DNA of 64,000 nt. Origin: CAMYOC01 sp963704875. GTDB taxonomy: Bacteria > Pseudomonadota > Gammaproteobacteria > Steroidobacterales > XN24. This document shows, one piece after another, positions 53,760 to 62,266 of this stretch. The number at the start of each line of letters is the position of its first letter. The stretch's first letter is position 1. Both the position numbers and the translations under genes were made by a program. Where the stretch lies: positions 62,001-126,000 of the forward strand of contig CAVPIA010000005.1 of assembly GCA_963704875.1 (NCBI GenBank). The letters run 5' to 3'. The notes below the pieces were generated by a model. That model made no database searches. It was given only the letters and a program-made list of their open reading frames with translations, and was not told where the DNA came from.

Positions 53760-53793
53760 ATTCAGCTTCGGTTCAGCTTGCCAGGACTAGCGT
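53760..53793 (+). promoter_or_regulatory. PhoP-type box and -10 for the envelope operon
   Basis: ATTCAG-CTTCG-GTTCAG (53760-53776) is followed after 11 bases by TAGCGT (53788-53793), matching T1, A2 and T6 of a -10. It faces the eight-gene operon starting at 53873 and lies five bases from the opposite-facing box. Confidence 0.6.
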
Positions 53794-53872
53794 GGAACCC
53801 ACTGGCGACACACCGCATCAAGCGCGGAGCGTCATTCCGCTAACGGGCCCGGTGGGGCCGAGGGAGGCAAAT

Positions 53873-54688
53873 ATGGGTAGCGACACTGGTTCGATCCGAC
53901 TGGCAGCACTCACGCTGGTGCTGGCGGCGGTGCCACTGCTGGCCGGCGCGGCGCGGGGTCCGACCCTGCAGCTGTTTCCGACCACGGTGCTTGAAGACAT
54001 CAAAGAGACCGGTCAGGTGGCAGAGGAAATGGAGACCGGCCTGCAGGAGGTGATTTCGCGGCTTGACCGGCAGCAGCAGCTGTACGTGGAAAGCAAATGT
54101 GATGGCGCGGTCGATGACCCCGGCTGCACGCGAATCGCCAGGCAACTCGGAAAATCCTACATGGAAATGCTCGACATCATGGGGCAGAAGCTCCCGGATA
54201 TGGAGCGCGCGGTCAACAGCACCCGCACCAGCCTGGAGACGCGCCTGCGCTCAGAACTGGGCCTGAAGATGAGCCCGTGGGGTCTGCAGGAAACGCTGCT
54301 TGGTAATCAGCCAGACGGTACTGAAGCGGCCCAGCCGAAACTCCGCGGCCGCTCGGGACTCCGTTTGTCTGAGCGTTTCCGCCAGTACTACAGCCTGGTG
54401 GCCCAGTCCGGACGTTCCGCGGATCACTCTCTCGCGGTCGTTGCTGCAGACATCTATCTGGACATGGACGAAGCCTCGTTGCTTATCGCGCAAACCCAGG
54501 AAGAGATCGGTCGCGCCACGCTGCTGGAAGAGCTGAACCAGTCTTTCGGCGTGATCACACCCGAGATGCAGCAGGTCGTCAACGGGGTGAAATCCATCCT
54601 GTTCGGCGAGTCGGGACAGGTCGTCGAACTGGCCGGACCGCCTCCGGGCAACGATCAGATCGAATACGCAAGCCCGCTGGAGTGGTGA
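53873..54688 (+). CDS. Secreted helical protein, first gene of the envelope operon
   Basis: A 271-residue protein with a signal peptide (residues 1-26, ending LLAGAARG) and an almost entirely helical body. Coiled-coil-like stretches (EDIKETGQVAEEMETGLQEV, SRLDRQQQLYVESK) flank a Cys pair (SKCDGAVDDPGCTRI), and another helical stretch is at IAQTQEEIGRATLLEELNQ. A periplasmic rod or adaptor is plausible. No family is recognised. GAGGGAGG precedes the ATG, and a PhoP-type promoter lies directly upstream. Confidence 0.75.
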   Translation: MGSDTGSIRLAALTLVLAAVPLLAGAARGPTLQLFPTTVLEDIKETGQVAEEMETGLQEVISRLDRQQQLYVESKCDGAVDDPGCTRIARQLGKSYMEMLDIMGQKLPDMERAVNSTRTSLETRLRSELGLKMSPWGLQETLLGNQPDGTEAAQPKLRGRSGLRLSERFRQYYSLVAQSGRSADHSLAVVAADIYLDMDEASLLIAQTQEEIGRATLLEELNQSFGVITPEMQQVVNGVKSILFGESGQVVELAGPPPGNDQIEYASPLEW

Positions 54689-54721
54689 TCGATGAATACA
54701 CGGCAAACACAGGGGATGACC

Positions 54722-55273
54722 ATGAACAATCGTCTTTTCTCAATCGTACTCAGGAGCCTCGTGATCCTGGGTCTGCTTGGCGCCGCCAGCGGCTGCGCCA
54801 CCAGTCCGCCACAGTGCAGTCTGGCGCAAACCCGTAACCTGGATGCGGCCATCGATTCGGCCAAGGTGAATCTGGAGGCCGGGTGTGTCGCTCATTTCGA
54901 CAGCTATATGGACCAGTTGCTGGAGATCGCTGCCGGCGATCCGCAGCCGGAAAACAAGCGCGCGTTCAGCGACTTTCTGGTCTGGTCCAGCGACAGCGGA
55001 TTGTTGAGCAAGCGCCAGGCTCAGGAAACCTGGAACCGCTACTTCAACGTCAAGTTCGTGTCGCTCCAGGGTGACTACAACAACTGCGCGCAGACCTGCC
55101 CGGTGCGTGAGGATGTGCTCGGAAACATGGAACTGGAGCTGGCTGACAAGGAGCGCGGCATGCTAAAGGCTGCGCTCGACCAGCAGGGCTACTACCGGGC
55201 TGACCGGCTGTTGCAGGAGACCGAGCTGGTGCTCGCCGCCACCTGCCGCGCCTGCGCCGCCGGGGGCCGTTGA
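54722..55273 (+). CDS. Lipoprotein of the envelope operon
   Basis: A 183-residue lipoprotein with lipobox GAASGCATS at about residues 20-28, then a helical domain with three further Cys pairs or singles (PQCSLAQT, EAGCVAHF, NNCAQTCPV, ATCRACA). It resembles the first protein of the operon in being helical and Cys-bearing and may pair with it. The start at 54722 (AGGGGATGACC upstream) gives a canonical signal; ATG 54692 is an alternative with GGAG. It begins 33 bp after the preceding stop. Confidence 0.72.
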   Translation: MNNRLFSIVLRSLVILGLLGAASGCATSPPQCSLAQTRNLDAAIDSAKVNLEAGCVAHFDSYMDQLLEIAAGDPQPENKRAFSDFLVWSSDSGLLSKRQAQETWNRYFNVKFVSLQGDYNNCAQTCPVREDVLGNMELELADKERGMLKAALDQQGYYRADRLLQETELVLAATCRACAAGGR

Positions 55274-55283
55274 GGCGCTTGTG

Positions 55284-55907
55284 ATGAGCAGCCAGCGCAA
55301 GCGATTTACCGCGGGTCTGTCAGCCGGATTCCTGACCGTGGCCCTGGGTGGCCTGGTATTGATCCTTGCTGAAGATCAGACGGCGGGCGAGTCGCTGGCG
55401 GCTCGCGGCGTCAGCCTGCTGAGCTGGATATGGCGGAATCTGGGTATGTCGACGCCGGTATTCGCACTGGTCATCGCGCTGTACATCTGGAGCCTGGAGC
55501 GACTGCGCAAAGCACTGGCCGACAACGCGCCGATGCAGGCAGTGGGCCAGGCGGATCATCTGTCGGATGTATGGACCAGCGTGTTTTTTGGAGTGGGCGT
55601 GATCTGGACCGCGATCGGCATGCGTGGCGCGCTGATCCAGGCCCTCGCGGTAGACGCAGGCGCCGGCGGCGGCGTCGAGGTTCTGGAGCGGATGGTCGAT
55701 GGCGGCATCTTGCTGGCGCTGTCTACCACCATCTTCGGAGGTGTCGGCGGCTATCTGATGCGGGTGTGGAAAACGCTGGCCGTGGGTAGCGACCTGAAAC
55801 GTTACTACGAGCGCGAACAGCATCGTGATCTGACCGCAATCCGGATCAGTCTGTCAGCGATCGAACGGCGACTGCATGAGCCGCCGGCAAGCGGGTCCGG
55901 ATCATGA
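55284..55907 (+). CDS. ExbB/TolQ/MotA-like inner-membrane channel protein
   Basis: A 207-residue protein with four membrane helices (about residues 12-30, 55-71, 98-119 and 139-158). SVFFGVGVIWTAIGMRGALI corresponds to the GLLGTVxGMI helix of ExbB/TolQ, and GGILLALSTTIFGGVGGYL to the GIxEALxTTxxGL helix, including the paired Thr. A basic cytoplasmic helix follows. In the family, five such subunits surround two ExbD/TolR subunits and pass protons to drive envelope work. The stop overlaps the start of the TolR-like gene (ATGA), as expected for partners. The cytoplasmic loop is shorter than in ExbB. Confidence 0.78.
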   Translation: MSSQRKRFTAGLSAGFLTVALGGLVLILAEDQTAGESLAARGVSLLSWIWRNLGMSTPVFALVIALYIWSLERLRKALADNAPMQAVGQADHLSDVWTSVFFGVGVIWTAIGMRGALIQALAVDAGAGGGVEVLERMVDGGILLALSTTIFGGVGGYLMRVWKTLAVGSDLKRYYEREQHRDLTAIRISLSAIERRLHEPPASGSGS

Positions 55908-56843
55908 ACAACCCGCGACAATGGACAGGCGCCGGTAATGACAACGCCGAGGTCGAACTGCAGGCCGATGTGATGCGCTTCGTTGCGATTCTGGCCTTGT
56001 GTCTGGTGGCCATCTCCTCGCTGGTAGAGCAGACCGTGACTGCGGACCCGGATGAGCTCGACACAACACCGGTCGAGTCGACTGCTGCTGCGATCCTTGA
56101 ACCGGAAGTGGCACTGCCACCGACGCCGCCCGAACCCGGCAGCGACGAAATAAATGACGACAAGATAAATGAATCGATCCTTGTGACGACGTCGGTGTCT
56201 CCGACGCCTCCCCCACCCAGCTCGACCCGGGTCGCGGATGCTGGCGTCGTCACCCTTCCTGCAGCAGAGGTCCGGGCGGCGAGGCCGCTACTGCCGACTC
56301 CCAGGCCCGCCGCAGCAACACCGCAGCCAGCCTCGAGTGCGCAATCAGTCAGGCCGCCGGCGGCCCCGCGCGTCGCGCAACTTACGCCGCAGACAAAGCC
56401 GGAGCAGAGCCGGGCGAAAGCCGGAGCCGGCGGCATCGCCGACGCAAGCCCCGCAGACCACGTCGCCGCAACCGGAGCGAAGAGGTTTCACGCTGCGATT
56501 TGATTCAGATGCAGCGATGTTGCGTCTGGTCAGCCGCGGCGAAGCCGGTGTCTTTTTGATCGACGGCGGCAAGGCATGGCAGCTCGGGTTTGGTGACGCC
56601 GGCGCACAGTTCGCGCAGGCACCGGCGCCTGCTCAGTTCCACGCAATCGCAGCCGATACCGTGCCCCGTTTGCTCCGTGTTGCGGCGAGACGCGACACGC
56701 AAAACGCCGATGCAGTCTGGGGCGTCACGCTGCCGGAGAGAACGGCGCGCCAGCTGGCGGGACTATTGCGCGCCCATGACCACGGTGATCTGGTCATCGA
56801 TAGTCGTGGCCGCATTACCTTGGAGCAGGGCGATGATGCATAA
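55904..56843 (+). CDS. ExbD/TolR-like protein with Pro-rich periplasmic part, frameshifted
   Basis: The N-terminus is short and cytoplasmic. The single membrane helix reads QADVMRFVAILALCLVAIS, with Asp22 aligned to the proton-carrying Asp of ExbD/TolR (the DVM motif). A long Pro/Ala/Thr-rich periplasmic linker follows. The first frame ends at 56503 in atypical sequence. The adjacent frame continues the Pro-rich linker (PEPAASPTQAPQTTSPQPE) into a folded domain (GFTLRFDSDAAMLRLVSRGE, GVFLIDGGKAWQLGF) ending at 56843. An extra base at about 56400-56470 would explain this; the exact site is unclear. The restored length is about 312 residues, much longer than TolR. The C-terminal domain is not recognised. 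Confidence 0.7.
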
Positions 56844-58389
56844 GAGAATCGGAGTGTCGTCAATCGCACGGATGCTGTTGCTGCTGTTGTTGTTCAACAG
56901 CATGCCGCTGACGGCATTCGCGGCCCAGAGTCTGAACCAATGGCTGGATAGCGAGGTTTCCCCCTGGCTCGGCGAACAACTGGCAACCCATCCTCGCTTC
57001 AAAGGGCAGGCGCTACGCGTTGTCGTGATGCGCGAGGCCGAGCCGGAACCCAGCCCTGATGGTCTGAGCCTGTGGGTAGTGGAGCGGATCAGTGAACGGC
57101 TTGCCGCGGTGCCTGGCATCCATCTGCTGGCCGCCCCGGCTGACACGGCCCGGGGTTACGACGGTAGCGATCGCCTTGATTGTCGGCCATCGCCGGCTCG
57201 TTATCTGGTTGCGCTCGAGAGTCAGCCACGCGCGTCCGGCGTCCGCATCCAGCTACGAATCCTCGATCTCGACGATCGAAGCTGGGTGCCGGGATTCGCG
57301 CGCACCTGGAACGGGGAGCTGGACGCTTCCCAGCGTCGCCGCGCTGCCGAGCGACATCCGCAGGAAGCCCTGCGCGGGCAGCGCGACCTGCCTTTCGCCG
57401 CTGCTCAGCCGGATCTGCTGGCTTCCCGGATCGCCGCGGAACTGGCCTGTGCATTGCGCGCTCATCCGGCGGAGAATCTCAAGGCGAGGATCGTGCCTGA
57501 TGCGGATGATCCGCTGGCCGCCGCCACCGCCGAACTGGTCGCCAATCATCTGATCCGGGCAGGCAGTCTGCGCCAGGCGCAGGGCTCAGCTCCGGCGAAC
57601 GTGCTGATCGCCAGCGAAACTCACCAACTGGAAACCGGCCTGCGCCAGCTTTGGGTATCGGTGCGGCCGGCCGAGCCCGATCAGGAATTGCCCAGTGTGG
57701 CGGCCGCCGCCTATGTGACGGTGGCGCAGGTAACACCGGTCCCGGCAGCCCCCACGATGCTGGCTGGCACAGCGGATAAGATGATGCCTGAGCTCAGGCA
57801 ACCTTCTGTGCAGGTCTCCGGATACACCCAGGATACGGCACATGCGGCAGCTGCCATGCGCATCGAGCCACTCAGGCTGCTACGCATGGAGAAAACCTGC
57901 CAGCCCGGTCGCTGCACCGGCAGCGCGGAGCAGCTCAACCCTGACGATGTCGATTTGCTTGATCCCAGACTGGTTGTGGAGCTCGCCAGCGACAGCGGCA
58001 ACGAGAGCGACATCTATCTGCTTGCCTTGCGCTCCGGCCGGGGCCTGGTGCGAATGACGCCGGCGGGCTGCTCGGTGTCGGCGGCCATTCGGATGAGTCC
58101 TGGCCAGCGCCTGCGCCATCCCTTGTTTGCAAGCGATACCGGCTTGGGCGACGCGGAGAAACTCACTGTGTTCGCGGTGGCTTTCGACGCCGATCAGGGA
58201 CCTGCACGGGTGCGCGAGTTGATCCGGGATCTGCCGTCAGATTGCAGCGGGCGAGCGCTCAACGGCGCCGCGCTGGAGCGCTGGAACCGGTCCTTGAGTC
58301 GCGCCACAGCAAACGCCAAACAGACCTTTCAATGGCGTGGTTTACGCCTCGACTTCGGCTCGGGTGAGACCCATGTCGCGCGCCGTTGA
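56836..58389 (+). CDS. Large periplasmic protein of the envelope operon
   Basis: A 517-residue protein with signal sequence (ARMLLLLLLFNSMPLTAFAA). The first half (QALRVVVMREAEPEPSPDGL, RISERLAAVPGIHLL, VRIQLRILDLDDRSWVPGF) resembles FlgO/CsgG-like envelope assembly proteins. The last third (SDIYLLALRSGRGLVRM, LTVFAVAFDAD) resembles the DUF4384 type of beta domain. Both similarities are weak. ATG 56833/56836 overlaps the preceding stop, so translation is coupled. It may form an envelope-spanning or peptidoglycan-facing part of the machine. Confidence 0.7.
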   Translation: MHKRIGVSSIARMLLLLLLFNSMPLTAFAAQSLNQWLDSEVSPWLGEQLATHPRFKGQALRVVVMREAEPEPSPDGLSLWVVERISERLAAVPGIHLLAAPADTARGYDGSDRLDCRPSPARYLVALESQPRASGVRIQLRILDLDDRSWVPGFARTWNGELDASQRRRAAERHPQEALRGQRDLPFAAAQPDLLASRIAAELACALRAHPAENLKARIVPDADDPLAAATAELVANHLIRAGSLRQAQGSAPANVLIASETHQLETGLRQLWVSVRPAEPDQELPSVAAAAYVTVAQVTPVPAAPTMLAGTADKMMPELRQPSVQVSGYTQDTAHAAAAMRIEPLRLLRMEKTCQPGRCTGSAEQLNPDDVDLLDPRLVVELASDSGNESDIYLLALRSGRGLVRMTPAGCSVSAAIRMSPGQRLRHPLFASDTGLGDAEKLTVFAVAFDADQGPARVRELIRDLPSDCSGRALNGAALERWNRSLSRATANAKQTFQWRGLRLDFGSGETHVARR

Positions 58390-58413
58390 TCAGCTTCGGG
58401 GAGGACACATATC

Positions 58414-59355
58414 ATGATTCGGACTTTGGGATTCTTCAGCGGTATCGTTATCACCGGAACCGCGATCGTGTTGTTCAGCGATATTTTGTTCAGCAATACG
58501 AGCGCCATGCAATCGACACCCGATTCGTTGCCTGTTTCGCTGCCTGTTTCGTTGGCTGATTCGCTAGCCGATTCGCCGCCTGATTCGCAGGGAGAGCTGA
58601 GCCAGGAGCGGGTCGAGGCCGCGCCGCCCGCGCGGATCCTTCCGCCGGCCCACATCATGCAGCGTCCTGCTACACCGCCCGCAGCAGCTCTGGCGCCGGC
58701 GGAGGCGAGCACGACCGCATCCGCCCCAACCCGCACAGACCCATTGCATCCCGCTGCGGCCGGCGAGCTGATGGCCGACGCAGCCGCCCTTCCTGTGGGG
58801 GCTGTCAGTGCAGGTGGGGCTGATCAAGGTGCGGCGGGTGACACGAGCACAGGCGAGGGGACTGCGGGTTCGGGCCTTGTCGGGAATAAGCTTGCAGACG
58901 AGCTGTCCGCCGTCGACACGTCCGGGCCGGAGAAGGATCCGTCAGTTTCGGCCACAGTTGTGCGGCAGACCACGGTCCCTGCGCCGCAACCAGGTGATGC
59001 ATCTTGGTCAGGGCTCGCTCAGGCAGATAATCCGGCTGAAATGGCCGACGAGGCGTTCGACCATCATCAGCCGTATGTTGCTGGCGAGCCTGTGCCTTTG
59101 GAGGATTCTGATGCCCCGATTGAGAACGGTTTCGACGGCAACTGGTTCGCCTTTTGGACACCCTTTCGCAGTCGTGCGTCCGCTGACGGCTTCGCCCGCC
59201 ATCTGAACGAGAGCACCGGGCAGGACATACAGGTTCTGCGTCTGGGGCCCGGCGAATACCGGGTAGCGTTCTTCCATCAGGGAGAGGCCGAGCGTCAGCG
59301 TCATCTGGCTCAGCTGGAAACGGCAAGCGGTCTGCGGCTGGGAGGCGAATTGTGA
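58414..59355 (+). CDS. Membrane-anchored SPOR-like protein of the envelope operon
   Basis: A 313-residue protein with one N-terminal membrane helix (about residues 4-28) and six tetrapeptide repeats (residues 35-58, LPVS/LADS type). A long Ala/Pro/Thr-rich periplasmic linker leads to a C-terminal SPOR-like domain (WFAFWTPFRSRASADGFARH, IQVLRLGPGEYRVAF). SPOR domains bind denuded glycan strands of peptidoglycan. GGGGAGG precedes the ATG. The gene overlaps the transglycosylase gene by one base, which suggests that the two act together at the cell wall. Confidence 0.78.
   Translation: MIRTLGFFSGIVITGTAIVLFSDILFSNTSAMQSTPDSLPVSLPVSLADSLADSPPDSQGELSQERVEAAPPARILPPAHIMQRPATPPAAALAPAEASTTASAPTRTDPLHPAAAGELMADAAALPVGAVSAGGADQGAAGDTSTGEGTAGSGLVGNKLADELSAVDTSGPEKDPSVSATVVRQTTVPAPQPGDASWSGLAQADNPAEMADEAFDHHQPYVAGEPVPLEDSDAPIENGFDGNWFAFWTPFRSRASADGFARHLNESTGQDIQVLRLGPGEYRVAFFHQGEAERQRHLAQLETASGLRLGGEL
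58516..58587 (+). repeat. Six 12-bp coding repeats in the SPOR-like gene
   Basis: Units such as TTGCCTGTTTCG, CTGCCTGTTTCG and TTGGCTGATTCG encode TPDS-LPVS-LPVS-LADS-LADS-PPDS. Copy number could vary without breaking the frame. Confidence 0.75.
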
Positions 59356-60161
59356 TGCGTAATACCAGGCATATGCTGCGGATGCGGCGGCTGGCCATGA
59401 CCTGGACCATGCTTGGCATAGTCCTGAGCGCGCCGGTCACGGCAAGCCAGATCGATCCCGCCGCCGCCTGGCGCGACTACCGGCAGACGGAGACCATGCG
59501 GCAGCCGGCGGTCGAGTTTCCCTACCAGCATTGCTTCCAACGCGCCGCAACGGCCTATGATCTGCCGGTATCGCTGTTGCTGGCCGTCGCCCGTGGCGAA
59601 AGCAATTTCGACCCTTCCGCTGTGTCGTCCGCGAATGCGCATGGTCTGATGCAGATACTCTGGCCGGGTACCGCACGTCATCTTGGCTTTACCAGGCTGG
59701 CCGAACTACATGACCCTTGCGCCAACGTCGACGCGGGTGCTCGCTATCTGGTCGAACTGCTGCAGCGCTATGACGGCGACATGCATCTCACGCTGGCGGC
59801 CTACAATTACGGACCGGGGCGGATCCCGGTGGATGGGTCGCAGGTACCGAATGGTGCCCGCTGGTACAGCAGCTATATCTATCGCCACCTGCGCTATGTG
59901 CTGGGGGATTCTCTGCCGCAAGCGCTGCCGAAAGACTGGCAGGGTGACGGAGAACTGGAGCTGGCGATCTTCGCAGCGCCCTATCGCGCACAAGCGTTTG
60001 TCGAATCCCTGCAACTGACCGCGCCGGCGCTGCGTCTGGACTGGTTCCGCGAGGACACAGCTCGCCACCGCGTGGTGTTGCTGTATGCCACTCGTGAGGA
60101 GCATGACGTCGCCCTAAAGCTCTTGTCTGCTGCGGGATTTCCGATGGATGTAAGGAGCTGA
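59355..60161 (+). CDS. SLT-family lytic transglycosylase
   Basis: A 268-residue exported protein with an N-terminal hydrophobic segment (MTWTMLGIVLSAPVTASQ). The goose-lysozyme-like SLT domain (about residues 60-165) has the catalytic Glu in LLAVARGESNFDP, then SSANAHGLMQILWPGTARH, NVDAGARYLVELLQRYDGD and AAYNYGPGRIP. It cleaves peptidoglycan strands to 1,6-anhydro ends. A C-terminal extension (HRVVLLYATREEHDVALKLL) looks like a small SPOR-type domain. In this operon it would open or remodel the wall around the ExbBD-like machine. Confidence 0.86.
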   Translation: MRNTRHMLRMRRLAMTWTMLGIVLSAPVTASQIDPAAAWRDYRQTETMRQPAVEFPYQHCFQRAATAYDLPVSLLLAVARGESNFDPSAVSSANAHGLMQILWPGTARHLGFTRLAELHDPCANVDAGARYLVELLQRYDGDMHLTLAAYNYGPGRIPVDGSQVPNGARWYSSYIYRHLRYVLGDSLPQALPKDWQGDGELELAIFAAPYRAQAFVESLQLTAPALRLDWFREDTARHRVVLLYATREEHDVALKLLSAAGFPMDVRS

Positions 60162-60163
60162 TC

Positions 60164-60565
60164 ATGCTGCACAGACGAATGCTGTTCGCGCTGAGCTGCT
60201 TTGTGTTGCTGTCTGCGCCAGTTGCGTTGGCGGATGGCCCGGGTTTCGATACTGCTACCGTAATTGAGGTGCATCCGCTGGAACGCCGCGTCGCGGCCGA
60301 GACCGTCACCCGCCAGTGTGCCTCAGTGACCCGGAACAGCCGCGACCTGGAGGGCCTTTATCCTGGATTGGCGGCAGCCATTTCGGGCGAGGTGGAGCGT
60401 CACGCGGGGGCCGCCTGCAGGCCTGTCCGGGAAACGGTTTATCGGCAGGAGATCAGCGGCTACAGGGTGCGCTATCGCTACGGCGCCGGCGAGTATGAGC
60501 AGGTCATGTCCTACGATCCGGGCGCCACACTACGGGTTCGGGTCCAGGTCCGTCCCGGCCAGTGA
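60164..60565 (+). CDS. Small exported protein, last gene of the envelope operon
   Basis: A 133-residue protein with a signal peptide (MLFALSCFVLLSAPVALADG) and a VIEVHPLERRVAAETVTRQC to ETVYRQEISGYRVRYRYGAG core. The core resembles the N- and C-terminal parts of the phoP-operon glycine-zipper protein (53108), including paired Cys and the final YDPGATLRVRVQV compared with EHPGDRIRIQVEV. The glycine zipper itself is missing. AAGGAG precedes the ATG, two bases after the transglycosylase stop. The paired paralogs on both sides of the divergent promoter link the two operons. Confidence 0.75.
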   Translation: MLHRRMLFALSCFVLLSAPVALADGPGFDTATVIEVHPLERRVAAETVTRQCASVTRNSRDLEGLYPGLAAAISGEVERHAGAACRPVRETVYRQEISGYRVRYRYGAGEYEQVMSYDPGATLRVRVQVRPGQ

Positions 60566-60925
60566 AGGACGAGCGGCGCTGTCTGCCATGTCTGCCTGCT
60601 GGTGTCCTGTCTGCTTGGTTCGCTGACTCTCAGCGTACCCGGCGTCGCTGCTGGATTCTGTAACGCAGGCGCCAGGGCAGCGGTAGCGTCGCAGGCGTGG
60701 GCTCAGGCGGAGCCGGCTTGGATTGCCTGTCGGTCATCATCATCTTCCTTGCCATGTCTTTGTTGCGATATGGAGATTGCGCGCAACAGTGGCTGACTGA
60801 TGTTGCAGTAGTGTGAACGTCTGGCCGCTGGCATCGCGGACCAATGGGGGAGATTAACGGGGGCGCTTTGCGGGGACCATGTACGGGGCATTTAGGGCGG
60901 ACGATCTGCCGGGCGGGCCGGGTCC
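60566..60925. other. 360-bp convergent intergenic region, possible tiny minus-strand gene
   Basis: No strong gene or terminator is visible. A minus-strand 35-codon frame (60630-60737, MTDRQSKPAPPEPTPATLPL and an Arg-rich end) has AAGGA eight bases before its ATG and could be a small basic protein, but support is weak. Confidence 0.3.
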
Positions 60926-62266
60926 TCAATCAAGAAAAGGCTCGATCAGCGCGCGCACATCGACCCTCGCTCGTAGCCTGCCACACAGCAGGAAAGAGCC
61001 GACCAGCTTGCGGTGAAGAAAAATTGTCGCAGGCGGCGGCGCATGGAACTCACCGCTACGGAATACCAGATCCATCCCCGCGTCCCGGGCGCGGCGGATC
61101 AGATCGGAGGTGCCGAAGTCATAGACACCCGCATGACGTAGTGGCTCACAGATCAACAGGATCAGATCCAGTACCTCGTCCGCATGCCCGGCGCTGCAGC
61201 CCGGTTGCAGATAGCCGATCTCTTCCGCTACCTGACGCAAGGACGCGCGATCATCATCGATCATCGCGCGGCAGATTCTGGCGTATCGGCTGGTGAATTC
61301 CGGCGCAAAGTCGACCGTGGAGCCAAAATCCAGCAGCACCAGATCGCCGCTCTCCTGTTGCAGCAGATAATTGGCAAAATTCGGATCGGTTTGCATCATG
61401 CCGAACTCGAACAGTTCCCTGAACAGCAGGTGGTACAGCAGTGCACCTATGCGGTTCCGACGCTGCTGCGGAATCTCGTTCTTCTCCACCACATCAAGAG
61501 GCTCGCCTGGCATGAAGTCCATCGCCAGAATGCGGCGCGTGGTGAATTCTTCGTGCACCGCAGGCACCTGGAAACGCGGCTCGTCGGCAACAAACTTCCG
61601 GTATCGGCGCAGATATTCTGCCTCCTGTAAGTAATCTGCCTCCTGTTTCAGCTGCCGCCTGGCCTCAGTCACGATGCCGGAGATATCCATTTCCATCGGC
61701 AGGATGCGTGATGCTCGCAGCAACGCGGCCATATTGTTGACGTCGCTGTCGATACTGCGCGCGACCCCCGGATACTGGATCTTCAGGGCCAGCTCGAGGC
61801 CCTCCGGCGTCCGCGCATAGTGAACCTGACCGATCGAGGCAGCGGCGATGGGCTGGTAATCAAACTCTGCAAACCGGTCCTGCCAGTTGCGGCCGAATTC
61901 GCGACCGAGCAATCGGTTCAGTTGGGCGTCGGTCATGGAATCGGCCGCATCACGCAAGATCGCCAGCGCATCGGTGAATTCGGCTGGCAACACATGCTCG
62001 CTCTCCATCGAGATGAGCTGGCCGAGTTTCATCGCAGCACCGCGCATGTGGGCCAGGCGCCTGGCCAGGCGAGTCGCATTGGCCCCGGTCAAAAAGGGGC
62101 TATGGCTCGGCGTCTCGGCGCTGCCGATGCTTCGTTTCCCCACCCTGCGCAGGCCCTCGCCGAGCCCGCCCAGGGCCAGTTCCCCGGCCGTCAGGCCGAG
62201 GCGCAGGGCCCGACCCAGGCGGGTCCCGGGAACGCGGGACTGGCGGTGTTGAGGTTTGTCAGACAA
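60926..62266 (-). CDS. ABC1/UbiB-family atypical kinase
   Basis: A 446-residue protein of the COQ8/UbiB/ABC1 family. KxGQ is in MRGAAMKLGQLISME, and the Ala-rich nucleotide loop is AAASIGQVHYAR. The VAIK-like ALKIQYPGV, the EADYLQEAEY ion-pair region, the catalytic TDPNFANYLL and the metal-binding VLLDFGST are present. The C-terminal membrane helix pair of UbiB is not evident. Family members act as ATPases in quinone or lipid metabolism. The start is TTG 62266 (AGGA seven bases upstream), because no suitable ATG precedes the KxGQ region. Confidence 0.84.
   Translation of the reverse strand: MSDKPQHRQSRVPGTRLGRALRLGLTAGELALGGLGEGLRRVGKRSIGSAETPSHSPFLTGANATRLARRLAHMRGAAMKLGQLISMESEHVLPAEFTDALAILRDAADSMTDAQLNRLLGREFGRNWQDRFAEFDYQPIAAASIGQVHYARTPEGLELALKIQYPGVARSIDSDVNNMAALLRASRILPMEMDISGIVTEARRQLKQEADYLQEAEYLRRYRKFVADEPRFQVPAVHEEFTTRRILAMDFMPGEPLDVVEKNEIPQQRRNRIGALLYHLLFRELFEFGMMQTDPNFANYLLQQESGDLVLLDFGSTVDFAPEFTSRYARICRAMIDDDRASLRQVAEEIGYLQPGCSAGHADEVLDLILLICEPLRHAGVYDFGTSDLIRRARDAGMDLVFRSGEFHAPPPATIFLHRKLVGSFLLCGRLRARVDVRALIEPFLD

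Noticed and set aside
56590..56832. 81-residue N-terminal extension of the periplasmic protein at 56836
   Set aside because: It overlaps the TolR-like C-terminal domain in another frame and lacks a signal; the real signal starts at 56833/56836.
55284..56843. Zorya defence ZorAB or flagellar MotAB
   Set aside because: No ZorC/ZorD-type genes, no OmpA-like peptidoglycan-binding domain and no flagellar genes; SLT and SPOR neighbours point to wall remodelling.
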